Source of the DNA: Chara braunii | Lineage: Eukaryota > Streptophyta > Charophyceae > Charales > Characeae | DNA: 21,017 nucleotides | Direction of reading: 5' to 3' | NCBI GenBank assembly: GCA_003427395.1 | Contig: BFEA01001541.1 | Coordinates: forward strand, 1 to 21,017 | Shown: in pieces, positions 8,732 to 19,693 of the stretch | Position numbering within the stretch: the first letter of the stretch is position 1 | Layout: every line of letters begins with the position of its first letter | Made by a program: the position numbers and the translations under genes | The notes under the pieces: generated by a model | The model's database searches: none | Seen by the model: the letters and a program-made list of their open reading frames with translations, nothing else | Told to the model about the DNA's origin: nothing

Positions 8732-8788
8732 GGGGCCATGCTAATCTTCTCTGTACCGTGCCAATTTTAACGGATGTCCCGGAGGATG
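8732..8788 (-). pseudogene. Truncated U6 snRNA-like sequence, antisense
   Basis: Read on the minus strand, this has the U6 5' region: GGGACATCCGTTAAAATTGG, then GGTACAGAGAAGATTAGC and ATGGCCCC. The ACAGAGA box is intact. Homology stops at U6 position about 60 and is followed by an A-rich stretch; the 3' half is not found nearby. No U6 promoter elements are seen upstream. It is a truncated retropseudogene-like copy in the presumed lipase intron. On the plus strand its edge forms a polypyrimidine-CAG that mimics a 3' splice site. Confidence 0.85.
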
Positions 8789-8893
8789 GAATGCCTATTT
8801 TTTAACCTCTGATTATCTGTTGCCAACCTTTGGATTGTCGACAGTCATCCCCTTTTGGGATATTACTGTACCATGAAGGAATCAGCGGAGATG

Positions 8894-8933
8894 GACCCAC
8901 CCACCCACCCACCCATTCACTCTCCCCCCCCCC
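8894..8933 (+). repeat. (CCCA)n microsatellite followed by a C-run
   Basis: About six CCCA units are followed shortly by a run of ten C. The minus strand is G-quadruplex-prone. The Trp-Val-Gly repeat it encodes on the minus strand is an artefact of the microsatellite. Confidence 0.9.
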
Positions 8934-9494
8934 ATTACACACCATACTAGCTGTAGCACTGTGAGATACTTGAATGTCATTCTGTGGATCGGGTTGGAGT
9001 TGTGGTCGTCTTCCCATTATTCTGCAGATTGCATGGCTCGGGGAGGTTCATGGCACTCTTTGTGTTGCACGTAGACTCCGTAGAGGTCCTGTGGTGTTTG
9101 TTTGATTTACGGTGGTTTTGTGGGCCGACTCAGAGTGCTCTCCATGTTTTTTCCCAGAGTCTCAGACCAATTGCGGGTGTGGTCAGTGCTTTCTTGTTAC
9201 TGGAGCCTTTTGCAATCAGACTCGCTTTCTTTCTCGCTTCACATTCACGCAAACAGGTGACACAGTAAACTGGCGATATGCGCCCAACTCAGAATTCAGA
9301 GATATGGAACCAAGAACACAGTTCGATTGCAACTCGCGTCAGATAAGCTATGGCGCATTAGCGCCCAACAACTCTTGTTCGTCACTGTGCTCGACTTCAC
9401 CGTTCACACACACTCAACACTAGATCACCTGGATATCCCACACGCAACACACTCTGTATACACGCACACACGCACACTGCACTCACCTACAGCT

Positions 9495-9659
9495 ATGGCG
9501 GCTCTAGCCGCTGTAACTACCTACAGCTATGGCTACGCTATCTCCTTCAGCCCACTTCGACTTCAGGCGCACCTGCAGACCACCTCGCACAAGATTCTCA
9601 AGCAGCGCTTCCGCATGGCTTCCGCAGGAATGAATGACTGGCTGGACGCTGCCTCTTGA
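9495..9659 (+). CDS. Short unrecognised ORF
   Basis: An ATG at 9495 opens 54 codons beginning MAALAAVTTYSYGYAISFSP, with a basic middle (HKILKQRFRMAS) and an acidic-aromatic end (MNDWLDAAS). The Ala-rich N-terminus followed by basic residues could resemble an organelle-targeting segment, but this is weak. A 14-bp repeat (CCTACAGCTATGGC) flanks the start. It could be a real small protein, a first exon or chance; no family is recognised. Confidence 0.22.
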   Translation: MAALAAVTTYSYGYAISFSPLRLQAHLQTTSHKILKQRFRMASAGMNDWLDAAS

Positions 9660-9683
9660 TTTATACTTCTGTCCGTGGCTGGT

Positions 9684-9932
9684 CTGCCCTTTTCCACCGG
9701 GCCCTTGGTGCACACAGTCCCACATGGTGCTTGCTGACTGAACTAGGTGAGACTGGGACTGGGTACCGCTGATTGTATGGGATGGTACCGCCGACTCAGT
9801 GCAGTCGCACTGCTGACTCGGTGCAGTGGGTTTACCACTTACCCACTTGCCTCTGGTCTGCTGTGGGCAGTCGTCGAAAGGCCACTTCCGGACCTTCCGG
9901 AAGGCTGTAGACTTGGCCTTTCGAAACTGTAG
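9684..9932 (+). repeat. 249-bp tandem repeat, unit 1
   Basis: The first of two adjacent 249-bp units. I noticed only two differences between the units (T/C in the GCTGATTG region and A/G in CACTTACC). Each unit holds several CTGACT/CAGTGC inverted motifs and a strong hairpin near its end. The 61-aa ORF in each unit is a by-product of the repeat. Confidence 0.96.
9874..9924. repeat. Nested inverted repeat (cruciform/hairpin)
   Basis: TCGAAAGGCCA (9874-9884) is exactly complementary to TGGCCTTTCGA (9914-9924). Inside, CTTCCGG (9885-9891) pairs with CCGGAAG (9897-9903), giving a two-part stem. The structure recurs in unit 2 at 10123-10173. Confidence 0.9.
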
Positions 9933-10181
9933 CTGCCCTTTTCCACCGGGCCCTTGGTGCACACAGTCCCACATGGTGCTTGCTGACTGAACTAGGTGAG
10001 ACTGGGACTGGGTACCGCTGACTGTATGGGATGGTACCGCCGACTCAGTGCAGTCGCACTGCTGACTCGGTGCAGTGGGTTTACCACTTGCCCACTTGCC
10101 TCTGGTCTGCTGTGGGCAGTCGTCGAAAGGCCACTTCCGGACCTTCCGGAAGGCTGTAGACTTGGCCTTTCGAAACTGTAG
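9933..10181 (+). repeat. 249-bp tandem repeat, unit 2
   Basis: Second unit, directly abutting the first. It ends at GTAGC and runs straight into a shorter 31-bp tandem repeat, so the locus shows two scales of tandem duplication. Confidence 0.96.
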
Positions 10182-10239
10182 CAGCTACGACCTTGACCTT
10201 TCAGGACTGTAGCAGCTACGACCTTGACCCTTCAGGACT
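10178..10239 (+). repeat. 31-bp tandem repeat, two units plus a partial third
   Basis: GTAGCAGCTACGACCTTGAC followed by (C/T)TTCAGGACT occurs at 10178-10208 and 10209-10239, with a shorter degenerate third copy after it (CTACAGCTACGACCT). Confidence 0.88.
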
Positions 10240-11334
10240 CCTACAGCTACGACCTCTACTGTAAACTTTGATCCCTACGCGACAGACCTACGGTTCAAAA
10301 CCCGACGAACAAACAGGTCTACGACAGACCACTGCTGACTCCTAAAACACAGGTTACGGGTTCAAATACACACAGGGGTACTGTACACAGGTAGAGAGGT
10401 CTAGGGATCGAGCCCTGGGATCCGGGTTCGCTACTGCAAAAGGGTGAAAACCGTTTCACTTTTGGGTTGTGGTGCAATTATTTTTTTGTGTTCTGTGTAA
10501 TTGCCATCTGTTAAGTATGTTGCCTTTTGCCCTCCATCCATGTAATTTTTTTGCCTTTTGTCAAGTATATGTTGCGCCCTGATGCTTTTCTGCCCTGCTC
10601 TTCATCCCTGCTCCCAAGTCAACAACATGAGTGGCAGCAGCAACACAGATGCAGCTGCAACCAATCCGATCACTCCCAACGCAGCAAACCTGCAACCAAA
10701 CGAGGACTTGTGTAATGTTGGCAGGTCTTTGTCAAAACCTACCATCCCCCTCCGGAGCAGATGATAGAGTCACGATGACGGTGCACTGTGTTTGCAGGAA
10801 GACGGTAGTGAGTTACCACGTAACACCCGGCGAGGAATGGTCCAGCATTTCTTGCCCTTGTTGTTGTTGTTGGTTTTTTTTTTTTTTTTTTTTTTTTAAG
10901 GGCGACATATCAGTTTTGACCTGACTGGCACCAGCTAATTCAGAAGTATCATTTATGATTTATGTGATTTCATTCATCTAGTTCCATCTGGATTCGAACA
11001 GAGGTCTGTTTTGTTTTTTGTTTTTGTTTTTTTAACTTTTGAGCTAGGCCGGTTGGTACTTGCCCAGGGTATCTCGCATACTGTTTGCGGGGAATGTTTC
11101 ACCCATAGAGCAGTCGCCACGCTTCATGCCTAAACGACGAAGCATTCCATCCTCCTCTCTTATAGGCTGCTTTACCTTCAGACCTGCTGGTGCCAAAGCC
11201 TATGCCTAAAGGTGGACTCCGTTTGCCGGCAGTCCCCCTGACAAGGCTAAAAGTCGGCACTACCGTCTTTCCCCGAACATAATGCACCCTGATTATGAAT
11301 GTGTGCACGCCGTCTTTCCGGTCAGGTGCAGCAA
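10240..11334. other. Noncoding-looking region with a 24-nt poly-T run
   Basis: No supported gene. A TTG microsatellite leads into 24 T at 10874-10897, and another T-rich block lies at about 11010-11037. A B-box-like GGTTCAAAACC occurs at 10292-10302 without a matching A-box. The minus-strand frame 11099-11527 is open for 142 codons but has no recognisable domain. Confidence 0.45.
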
Positions 11335-11335
11335 T

Positions 11336-11655
11336 GATGAGGGTGTGTTGTGTTCGGGGGAAGAAGATGATGAAAAGAGAAGGAGCAAAGTCGGTGAGGC
11401 GGGTGAGCATAGAGCTTGACGGCGAGGGTTTCAAGAAAAACAAATATATGGCCGCGGTGAACTGGATGGCAAATTGTTTTGTCAGCGTGATGTAACAATG
11501 AACCTTTTCTGGAACAATGCTCTTCATCCCTGATTGGCTGATTGGTTTTTAACTTTATATTAACTTTATATTATAAGTTTATATACTTCACCTTGCACTC
11601 TTCCTTGATTCAGATTGAATTTCCTGTGTGATTTGAAAGTAATCGATTTCTGTGC
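11336..11655 (+). repeat. Diverged 320-bp tandem duplication, unit 1
   Basis: Unit 1 starts with ATGAGGGTGTGTTGTGTTCG and ends at TCTGTGCC. It holds a short ORF ending FKKNKYMAAVNWMANCFVSV (stop at 11493-11495). After that come two ATTGG motifs (inverted CCAAT) and an AT-rich, TATA-like stretch (11551-11588), a promoter-like arrangement. No protein family is recognised. Confidence 0.85.
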
Positions 11656-11976
11656 CATGAGGGTGTGTTGTGTTCGGGGGAGGACGATAGCTGAAAAGAG
11701 GAGGAGCAAAGCCGGTGAGGGCGGTGAGCATAGAGCTCGACGGCGAGGGTTTCAACAAAAAACAATTATATGGCCGCAGTGAACTGGATGGCAAATTGTT
11801 TTGTCAGCGTGATGTAGCAATGAACCTGTTGTGGAACAATGCTCTTCATCCGTGATTGGCTGATTGGTTTATATTAACTTTATATTAAGTTATTAACTTT
11901 ATATACTTCACCTTGCGCTCTTCCTTGATTCAGATTGAATTTCCTGTGTGATGTGGAAATAATCGATTTCTGTGCG
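11656..11976 (+). repeat. Diverged 320-bp tandem duplication, unit 2
   Basis: Unit 2 repeats unit 1 at a spacing of about 320 bp with scattered substitutions and small indels. The short ORF of unit 1 is frameshifted here, which argues against strong coding constraint. The double ATTGG and the TATA-like stretch are kept, so a duplicated promoter-like segment is possible. Confidence 0.85.
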
Positions 11977-12114
11977 ATCTGGAATGTTGCCATTCATGTG
12001 TCACTGTTTTTGTTAACCATGATTACGAGGTGTTCTGATGTGAGGCTTGACCGTCAAGACGGCTGCATGTTTTTTTTCTGTTTGAAAGTGCATGCATCAT
12101 CATCCAGCATCCTA

Positions 12115-12444
<330 letters not shown>

Positions 12445-12467
12445 TTATGGAGGAGGATGACCATACC

Positions 12468-12492
12468 CTGTCTCTTATACACATCTAGATGT
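12468..12492 (+). other. Residual Nextera mate-pair junction adapter (artefact)
   Basis: CTGTCTCTTATACACATCT (12468-12486) is exactly the 19-bp Tn5 mosaic end used in Nextera kits. It is followed by AGATGT, the first six bases of the inverted second copy. The full mate-pair junction adapter is two such copies back to back (38 bp); 25 bp remain. It is not biological sequence. The duplicated DNA starts at the next base. Confidence 0.97.
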
Positions 12493-13197
12493 TGGAATGT
12501 ATGCCTTGCTGAGTTTCCCGCTTGTTGCTGAGTTTTCTAAGTCTGAGTGTGTGCGTGCTTGCTGGTCTGCGTGCCTGTCTGAGTGCTCGTCGGTTTGAGT
12601 GTGTGTGTGACCCGCAAGGGTGCTTGTTCGTGCGGAAGGCCCAAAGGACCGGTACTTACCTGTGGCCGTGGCATTGAGGGTTGCAGCGGGGAAAACACTC
12701 GAGTGGTGGGGAAAGAGGCCCGCGACACTTGGAGCAACTGAAAAACACTCAAGTAACAGGTAGGCCGGTACCACACCAGGAAGAGGTAGATGTGCCAGGT
12801 ACTCGAGGCCGAGCAGAAGAAGACAAAGTTCGCATTTTTAGAGGCCCAGTAGTTGTAGACTAGGTCTAGGTGGGTACCAGTCCAATCAGTCTGAGTCTAG
12901 GGCCTGTATGGGCAATATCAGAGTCTGCAACGATGCTTCCCTCCGAATGGGAGGAGGTACCGGTTGCTTGGAGGCCTCGCGGTCTAGGAAGTCACTCGCC
13001 AAAAGGCAAGCAGGCCGCTATATCTCCACGAGGAGCGAAGTGCTCCTGCTCATTGTTGGTGTGCAAGTTTGGCGGCACACTGGTTGGAGCGCTGGCTGGA
13101 GCAGCGCGAGCATCAGAGCAGGGCTGCTGGGGAAGGAGCAAGGATAGAGAGAGGAGGAAGACAAGGACTAGGAGGGGGGAGCGGCAGAGGTACTTAC

Positions 13198-13469
13198 CTG
13201 GCTATGGTGGTTACCATCTTCATCACCTTGATGGGCGCTGCAGCAAGAATGCCCCAGTGGGGTAGAGCTACACCAAGAAGCTTCGAGGCAGAGTCAGGCA
13301 TGGCGGCCTGAGCTGGAGCAGCCATAGCTGCTTTGTGTTGTGCTTTGCACAGCAGGGCAATGCCGTGGTAGTCCGCCATAGCCTCGGCCTTGGAGGAAGG
13401 AGGAAGAAGGGTGGCCATGGCTATGGTGGACCTCATGCGATACCTGCAGTAGAAGAGGGATTCAGACAT
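13198..13469 (-). CDS. Second-lap copy of the candidate Ala-rich exon
   Basis: Same sequence as 2293-2564, including the strong donor. The companion candidate exon (1755-1832) reappears at 12660-12737. Probably not a separate locus. Confidence 0.3.
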
Positions 13470-13740
13470 TAATTATGGTTCATCCATTCAACATTATTAT
13501 TACTATTTTCGTTTTTTTTTTATAAGAGGGGAGGAGATAAGGAGGAGGAGAGTGGTTGGCAAAGAAGAAGGGAATTATCATTGGTCAATGCTGGTGTTCA
13601 TCATCTTCTTCTTCTTTCTTTCTTCTTCTTGTTCTTTCCCTCTCTCCTCTCAAGTTCATTCATTTCTTTTTGCAATTGGACGACATTGTACTTTCTCATG
13701 AATGTGTACTTCGATATTGGCCAGGATCATAACAGAGAAT

Positions 13741-13795
13741 GTTCTTCGGGACATCGGTTAAAATTAGAATGATACAGAGAAGATTAGCATGGCCC
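13741..13795 (+). pseudogene. Second-lap copy of U6-like 5' half
   Basis: Same as 2836-2890, interrupted at the same base. Confidence 0.85.
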
Positions 13796-16700
13796 GTTGT
13801 CGGAGTGCGCGGTGTCCCGACCCTCCATGGTGTACTAGTCACACCTTACGTGCGGGCAGTTTTCGTCCGGCTATTGTACTAGGGACATCCCTTGTGCGGT
13901 CTATTCCTAGACTGGTTCAGGTTGTCACCTCCACTGGCAAAAGAGGGGGGTGCGCCACAAGACTTTCCTTTGGTCCACGCGGACTCGGCGCCCTGCTGTA
14001 CAGCAGAGCACAACTGGCCTGTGCTCGCGGTAGCCGCCGGGCTCGCCCAGGGACGCGAAGGTAGAGAGACCGGCGCGGTCTTTTCTACTACGCGCCGATC
14101 TCACTCTAGTCAACTTATGGGATAGTCACACTTCACGCGATCAGTACCAAAAAGAAAAAGAGAAGAAAGGATGAGAAAGAATAAAAAAGTAAAGTGATGA
14201 GAGAGTAGAACGCCGTGTTTACTATCTACGGGTTACTGTTACCTACTACGAGGATGAAACATCTACAGGGACCACTAGGCGCGAACAGCAGTGGCCGTAC
14301 CTAGACTCCGAGGCTGAGTTTGAGGCTAGTGATGCTGCTGAGACTCAGTCCTGGCACGGATTGGACCTGTGGCGACGGGACCATCCCCCTGTTGCGCCTG
14401 TGGAGGACGGACAAGAGGCCAGCTCTCGACGGAGGGGCTGAGGCCGCGAAGCGGTTACGGGTCTAAGAGGCTAGAACGAGCAACGTGCACAAAACACACA
14501 AAGAAAAAGAGAGCGAGAGTCAACTTCCCGTAAGGTGACGGGCTGATGATTCGGTTGACATCATCACTTGTGCTGAGACCACTGTTGCGAGTAGAGTTCG
14601 GGGGACTACTACGAGCTGCAAAAAGGAGGCGATTTGATCACTCACAGTGCTGACGACATGTGCTCAGACCTATGTGGGGTGGTCACGCAAGAGAGAAGTC
14701 AGACTTTTGTGGATGAGCCATTGTGATTCTTATTGTTGACGTCACTTGCTCTCTCGCGCGATCTGAGCGTCAATCCATCTCTGTTGGGAGGTAGTCAAGT
14801 TTAAGCGCGTTGAGCAGGGTACCAACAGGGAGTAGAACTAGCAGAAAAGGGGCTTGTGAGCTTCCCCCAAATGACTTCTTCTGTTGCATGCATGTCGCTT
14901 CGCAAAAGATGTTTAGTCGCTATCATTGGACGAACTGTCGTTCCCTTCGTCCTTCATCAACTTCCATTTGTGGATATTAACTACTATATTAGGAAGTCCT
15001 TGTGAGGTAGTTACAAGTTGATCGCTTAGGAAAAGGTACTAGACTGTAATGCTAACGGAGAGGACTGTTCTTTCAGTAAGTCACTCACAACGAATAATCT
15101 TCAACGGATTACGATTGATGTCTCCCAAGAGCTGTTTTACAAGATCGCTACTAGCCGAGTCTTTATTGCGTATACCATGCACCCATCTATCTCACTGGGT
15201 AATAACGTTGACCTGCACATGGCGCAATCAGTAGTAAGGGAGAGGTATTGTTATGGAAGAACCTTCGACTGTGGATGTGAGAATTTGTTGATCGACTTCA
15301 CTTACTTATGCACTATCTCACCCCCCTGTCATCTCTAATGTTTCCAAGAAACTGTCATGAGAATGTTGGACTCTGACACTATTACTAGAGCCAATAAGAG
15401 GATAAGTAAGTGGTACTGGCCCTACTGGGTGTTAGCGGGAGGTCTCGTCAATTGAGATCGACATCTTGGGAGTGTGCACAAGAATTCAGTGGTTGGATTT
15501 GCTCGACTTCTTGCACGAATGATAATCATCTTCGCTTTTTGGTTGTTCTCGGAGTGGCAGCGCGGTTACAAATGACAGGTTGTGAGACTGTGTATCAAAA
15601 AAGGGGCGTAAGTGAAGGGTACTCGTATTAGAGATTTTACTTTAAGGCCTCCTGTTTATCATTAGTCGTATATCTCTCGGATCGCCTTCAAGTTGTAGTC
15701 GCGAGTACTATGTTCGAACCTTTTGAGGTCATTTTTAGTGTCGATCAGCGATCTAGAGCCATTCTCTCGTTAGTCTGAACTTTATACTCCTGCCCCTTCC
15801 TTGCCTTTTTTATTGGACTTGAAAGTATTAAAATGTGGATTATTTTTTCTCCCCTCTCGAAAAGAATGTGGGCATGACTTTGACCGATTGAATGTTGGAC
15901 AAAAACTGGAAAGGTAAATCATCAAGAGGAGGGTCCTTACTTTGAGAGACAAAATAGTCTCTTTCAATTCCACATACCACTAAACCTGTTTGATGGGCAA
16001 GAGAGAAATCATCCTGAGGAAGATAACTTTCTTGCTGGCAAAATTGTTACTTGATGGAGACTAATGCTATTTCCTCCTGATCGATTTGACGAAAGAGAAA
16101 ACTAAGAACAAGTAGTTTCTTTATCTGGTTACAACATGTCTCGTGACTGTTTGCTATCTGCGAATAATACTTGTAAGCCCATCGTCTTGCAGGTATAAAC
16201 CGTAGGATTGTCCCTGTGCTAGAGCTATTAAGTAATTTGAAACTGTGCAGAGAGTTTAATAAGAAAACGACAATCCTACTTGTGATGTTTGGTTCGCAAG
16301 TATACGGCACAAACTATGGTAATCTATATTGTGCAAAACGATTTGGCAATTGAGCTTTCACAACATTTCCAATTGGACACTCAACCATTGAATTTATTCA
16401 TAAATTATGTTCTCACTTACTACACTTAGTAATCCTCCTTTTGAGTGGTACATTGCTCAATACTTTAGCTTGAGTCACCGTGAGCAAAGTCCTGCTTAGT
16501 ATTTGAGGTGAGAGTTGTGATGAATGATGCTTGGACCTGGGTTGTATACGAACAAGGATAGGCCAGCGAACATCGTTCATGCCCTAGTGGGGAAGTACGA
16601 AACAACACCTCGTGGTGAAGACTAATAGAGAGTACACTTTTCAGTATCCGACGGTGCACGAACAAGGGTTGTAAAGTAATCCAGTGCCTCATATATGAAC

Positions 16701-17625
16701 GGAGGTTATGTTTTGTAGCTCCCAATTTCGGTATATGAGTGGGGATGACATTTGACGAGGTTCTGGTTGTTATCAAAATGCGAGTTATCACCACTGGTGT
16801 TATGCGTGCTATTCAAAGTAATTGTCAATGGTGCATGGTGTACTTTGCTCATCTCAAATGATACCCAATGTGATATTTGAGTGAGGTTCATTACTTCGCT
16901 ATTTAAGTGGAGATTGCCTTAGATAATGCTACTCAGCATAGTGCTCTAACTAAGAGTATCGTTGGTATTACCCTGAGTAGTATTCGAATTGGGAACTGTC
17001 TCAGGTACCACCATGTGTAGAAGTCGATCTAGGAATACCACTAGAGCTTGCCTTGCACATTACAATAATGTGGCAACACTTTGCATCACCCTAAGCAGTA
17101 AATGGAAAACGACTGCGATCATCGTTGCTACTTTCTTCAATGTCTTGCTGCCAAATTTGTCAGCTAAAAGTCTATTGCTGATTGCTCAACAAAAAAAACC
17201 ACTACTAGCCCTCTGCGAGAACTGTTAGCGGATCACTTGTTGCTTGCTTTCGTCTCTAGCACAAGGATGCTGCCAAGTATCTGCTCCGTTAAAGTACCAC
17301 CATGTGTAGAAGTCGATCTAGGAATACCACTAGAGCTTGCCTTGCACATTACAATAATGTGGCAACACTTTGCATCACCCTAAGCAGCAAATGGTAAAGC
17401 AGTGTATGATCATTACTGTTCTGAGTCATAATGAAATATTCCTAAGAGCGATGACCGACGTAGGCCCCAATTGAAGGGTATCGCTTGAAGCCGGACGCAC
17501 ACAACAGGAAGGGATTTACATTAATTAATTAATTTATTTAATGAAAAATTTTATTAAAATCATGTGTGACACCCTGTTGGCTGTCTGGTCGCCACAAGTG
17601 GCTTAACTAGAAACAAGTGCGACAT
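13796..17625. mobile_element. Second-lap copy of the U6 insertion
   Basis: Same as 2891-6720. The 101-bp direct repeats fall at 17005-17105 and 17294-17394. It cannot be used as evidence that the element is multicopy. Confidence 0.58.
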
Positions 17626-17657
17626 CTTGCACAAGGATGACATACATTAAATCGAGA
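17626..17657 (+). pseudogene. Second-lap copy of U6-like 3' half
   Basis: Same as 6721-6752. Confidence 0.8.
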
Positions 17658-17778
17658 TTAACAAAAGACTAAAAGTGGAGGGTGAAAAATAGGTGGCTTT
17701 CAAACGCCAGGTGGTGGGAGACAAGAAATAGAGTAGTAGGGAGCACACTAGCAAAACGGGAAGACATTGAGATGGCGA

Positions 17779-17967
17779 TTAGAGGCCTGTGAGATTGTTG
17801 GGAACACCCCCCCGCACTTCGCCCTTCTTGGGATCCGCCTGCTGCGTGACTGGGTGCTGCCAGTAAGCTTCCCGACCAGCAGGGGAACCCCTGAAGAAGA
17901 GCCATGGTTTGGGGAGGGGTTTGTTTTGTAGCAGTTCCTGCCCCTTGGGCAGGTGATCGGGCCGCAA
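17779..17967 (-). CDS. Second-lap copy of the unrecognised minus-strand frame
   Basis: Same as 6874-7062; not independent support for that ORF. Confidence 0.18.
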   Translation of the reverse strand: MRPDHLPKGQELLQNKPLPKPWLFFRGSPAGREAYWQHPVTQQADPKKGEVRGGVPNNLTGL

Positions 17968-18823
17968 GGGTAAAGCCGACTCTAAGCCCTTCCTTTCTCC
18001 CCCTCCTTCTTCCTTTCCCCTTCCTATGTTGTGGAAACATGCTAGTCGGTGATGAGTAACCGGACTGACCCCCCCATAATAGAAGGGGCTGTGTTTTTTG
18101 TTTTTCTTTGTTAAAAAAAAAAAGAACTTATTGCTGGTAGGAAACTCCGTATGGTCGACTTTTCAATGGAATCAATTTGAGGAAAATCAGCAGCATCGTC
18201 TCTCTACTACTCCCCTTTCTCTTCCTCCTCGCCTCTCCTAGTCTGCCGTTCTCTAAACTTTCCTTCGTATTCTCCATTCTTTCGTAATGGGGTCTGTCAC
18301 CTCAGATTAATACATGCAGCTCGAGTCGTAATTGTCATGAGGTAGGGCTTTTATCTGACTTAGTATAAAGTACCAAAAAAATGTCGTTTAAAAAAGAAAA
18401 AGTCGTAGATGCAGTATGGGGTGTGGGAAAGTGTGATGCATGCCATCTGAATGAAGTAGAAGTACTGTGTTATCACAATTCTTCTCATCTCATCTCGTCT
18501 CATTTCATCCCCATATCCTCGTCTCCTCTCGTCTCTTCTCCTCTCCTCTCCTCTCCCTTGCTTGCCCCCTTCTCCGCATGCATGCATGCTACCTCTACTT
18601 AGCCTTCCCATCGTTGTGTTGCATTCCTTGCCTTTTCTCGTTTTCATCTCCGTTTCCTTTTCCTTTCCTTTTCTTTTCATTATGTTTCTTTCCACTCTCA
18701 GATGATCTTTCCATTTCGGAGTTTCCTTCCAATTAGTACACTCTGGAGTTTCCTTCTAATTAGTACCGAATTCACCACTTCGCATCATAACAACACATGA
18801 TATTCTATGTTTCATTGTTTCAG

Positions 18824-19411
18824 ACATTGAAAAAAACGGAAAAGCAACTCTCGATCTTGAGCTCACAATCGGCATGCTTGCAATGATCGATGTTGTCGAT
18901 GTTGTCAACTCCGTATTGCTGACCACGGCACTCAAAAGGCGGTGTATGTCCGCCACACTACATATGCATCCGGCCAGATGCGAATTCAGCGGCAAGAGAA
19001 GGGGTGGTTATGGGGGTTGATGTCGTGCTGTGTATGCGTGGGATGCTGCTCGACCACGCGGCGCACTATCGAACCCTTATGGATGATCAGCTGGAAGAAT
19101 TTCAAGGCGGTTTTGTTCATAGCGGGATTATGAAGGCGGCCCGTTGGTTGGTCGAAAATCAGGTGCCGGTGCTGCGAGGGGCTCTGGAGACCTATCAAGA
19201 ATACAAACCCACATTGACACTGGTCGGGCATTCCCTTGGAGGAGGAGTTGTGGCACTGTTTGCCCTCTTGTTGCTGCAAGATCTGGACATTCTGGGCCCT
19301 GGATTAATGGAAAGACAACGGCTGCGATGTTATGCGATTGCTCCTCCTCGTGTTGTCTCTCGGCATTTGGCAATTGAGTGTGCGGATGTCATACACACGA
19401 TCGTTCTTCAG
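18824..19411 (+). CDS. Second-lap copy of the class 3 lipase exon
   Basis: Same as 7919-8506, with the same AAAA-associated frameshift (around 18934-18937) and the nucleophile Ser codon at 19232-19234. The shared frameshift is not independent confirmation, because both copies probably derive from the same consensus. Confidence 0.78.
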
Positions 19412-19636
19412 GTACAGTGAGCGACTAGTCCAGTCTATCGACAAGTCACACACTCATTCTGACAAGTTATGCATAGTCACGCAGACAAGTTGCACAGCCA
19501 TTTTTTAGGCACAGAAATGAACCAAAAAAGACGGACGGAAGTCACATTACCAAAAGCTGCAAAACAAGTTACCTAAAAGAAAGCCTTTTTTAAGTTTTTT
19601 TGAGTTTTTTAAAGTTTTTTTTCTCCCTTTTCCACA

Positions 19637-19693
19637 GGGGCCATGCTAATCTTCTCTGTACCGTGCCAATTTTAACGGATGTCCCGGAGGATG
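19637..19693 (-). pseudogene. Second-lap copy of antisense U6-like fragment
   Basis: Same as 8732-8788. Confidence 0.82.

Larger units (their letters stand above)
8513..9494. other. Presumed lipase intron and downstream noncoding DNA
   Basis: No further lipase exon is recognised. The stretch holds T-rich runs (8682-8718), the antisense U6-like fragment (listed), a CCCA repeat (listed) and CA-rich DNA at 9400-9480. The open frames at 8984-9423 have no recognisable domain, although a stretch around 9140-9240 is Cys- and Phe-rich in one frame. Confidence 0.45.

Noticed and set aside
9504-9974. A 156-codon minus-strand ORF.
   Set aside because: Most of it comes from the repeated 249-bp units, so the same peptide block recurs, and the two ends have no recognisable domain.
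9747-10181. Two near-identical 61-codon ORFs resembling a tandem gene pair.
   Set aside because: They exist only because the 249-bp unit is tandemly repeated, and the hairpin forms their 3' part.
10292-10302. GGTTCAAAACC, a B-box-like motif that might mark a tRNA-derived SINE.
   Set aside because: No A-box at the right distance, no poly-A or simple-repeat tail and no target-site duplication.
12468-12492. A genuine Tn5-like transposon end or integration site.
   Set aside because: The 19-nt hyperactive mosaic end is an engineered sequence and appears here in the back-to-back order of a sequencing kit adapter. No transposase or insertion sequence is nearby.
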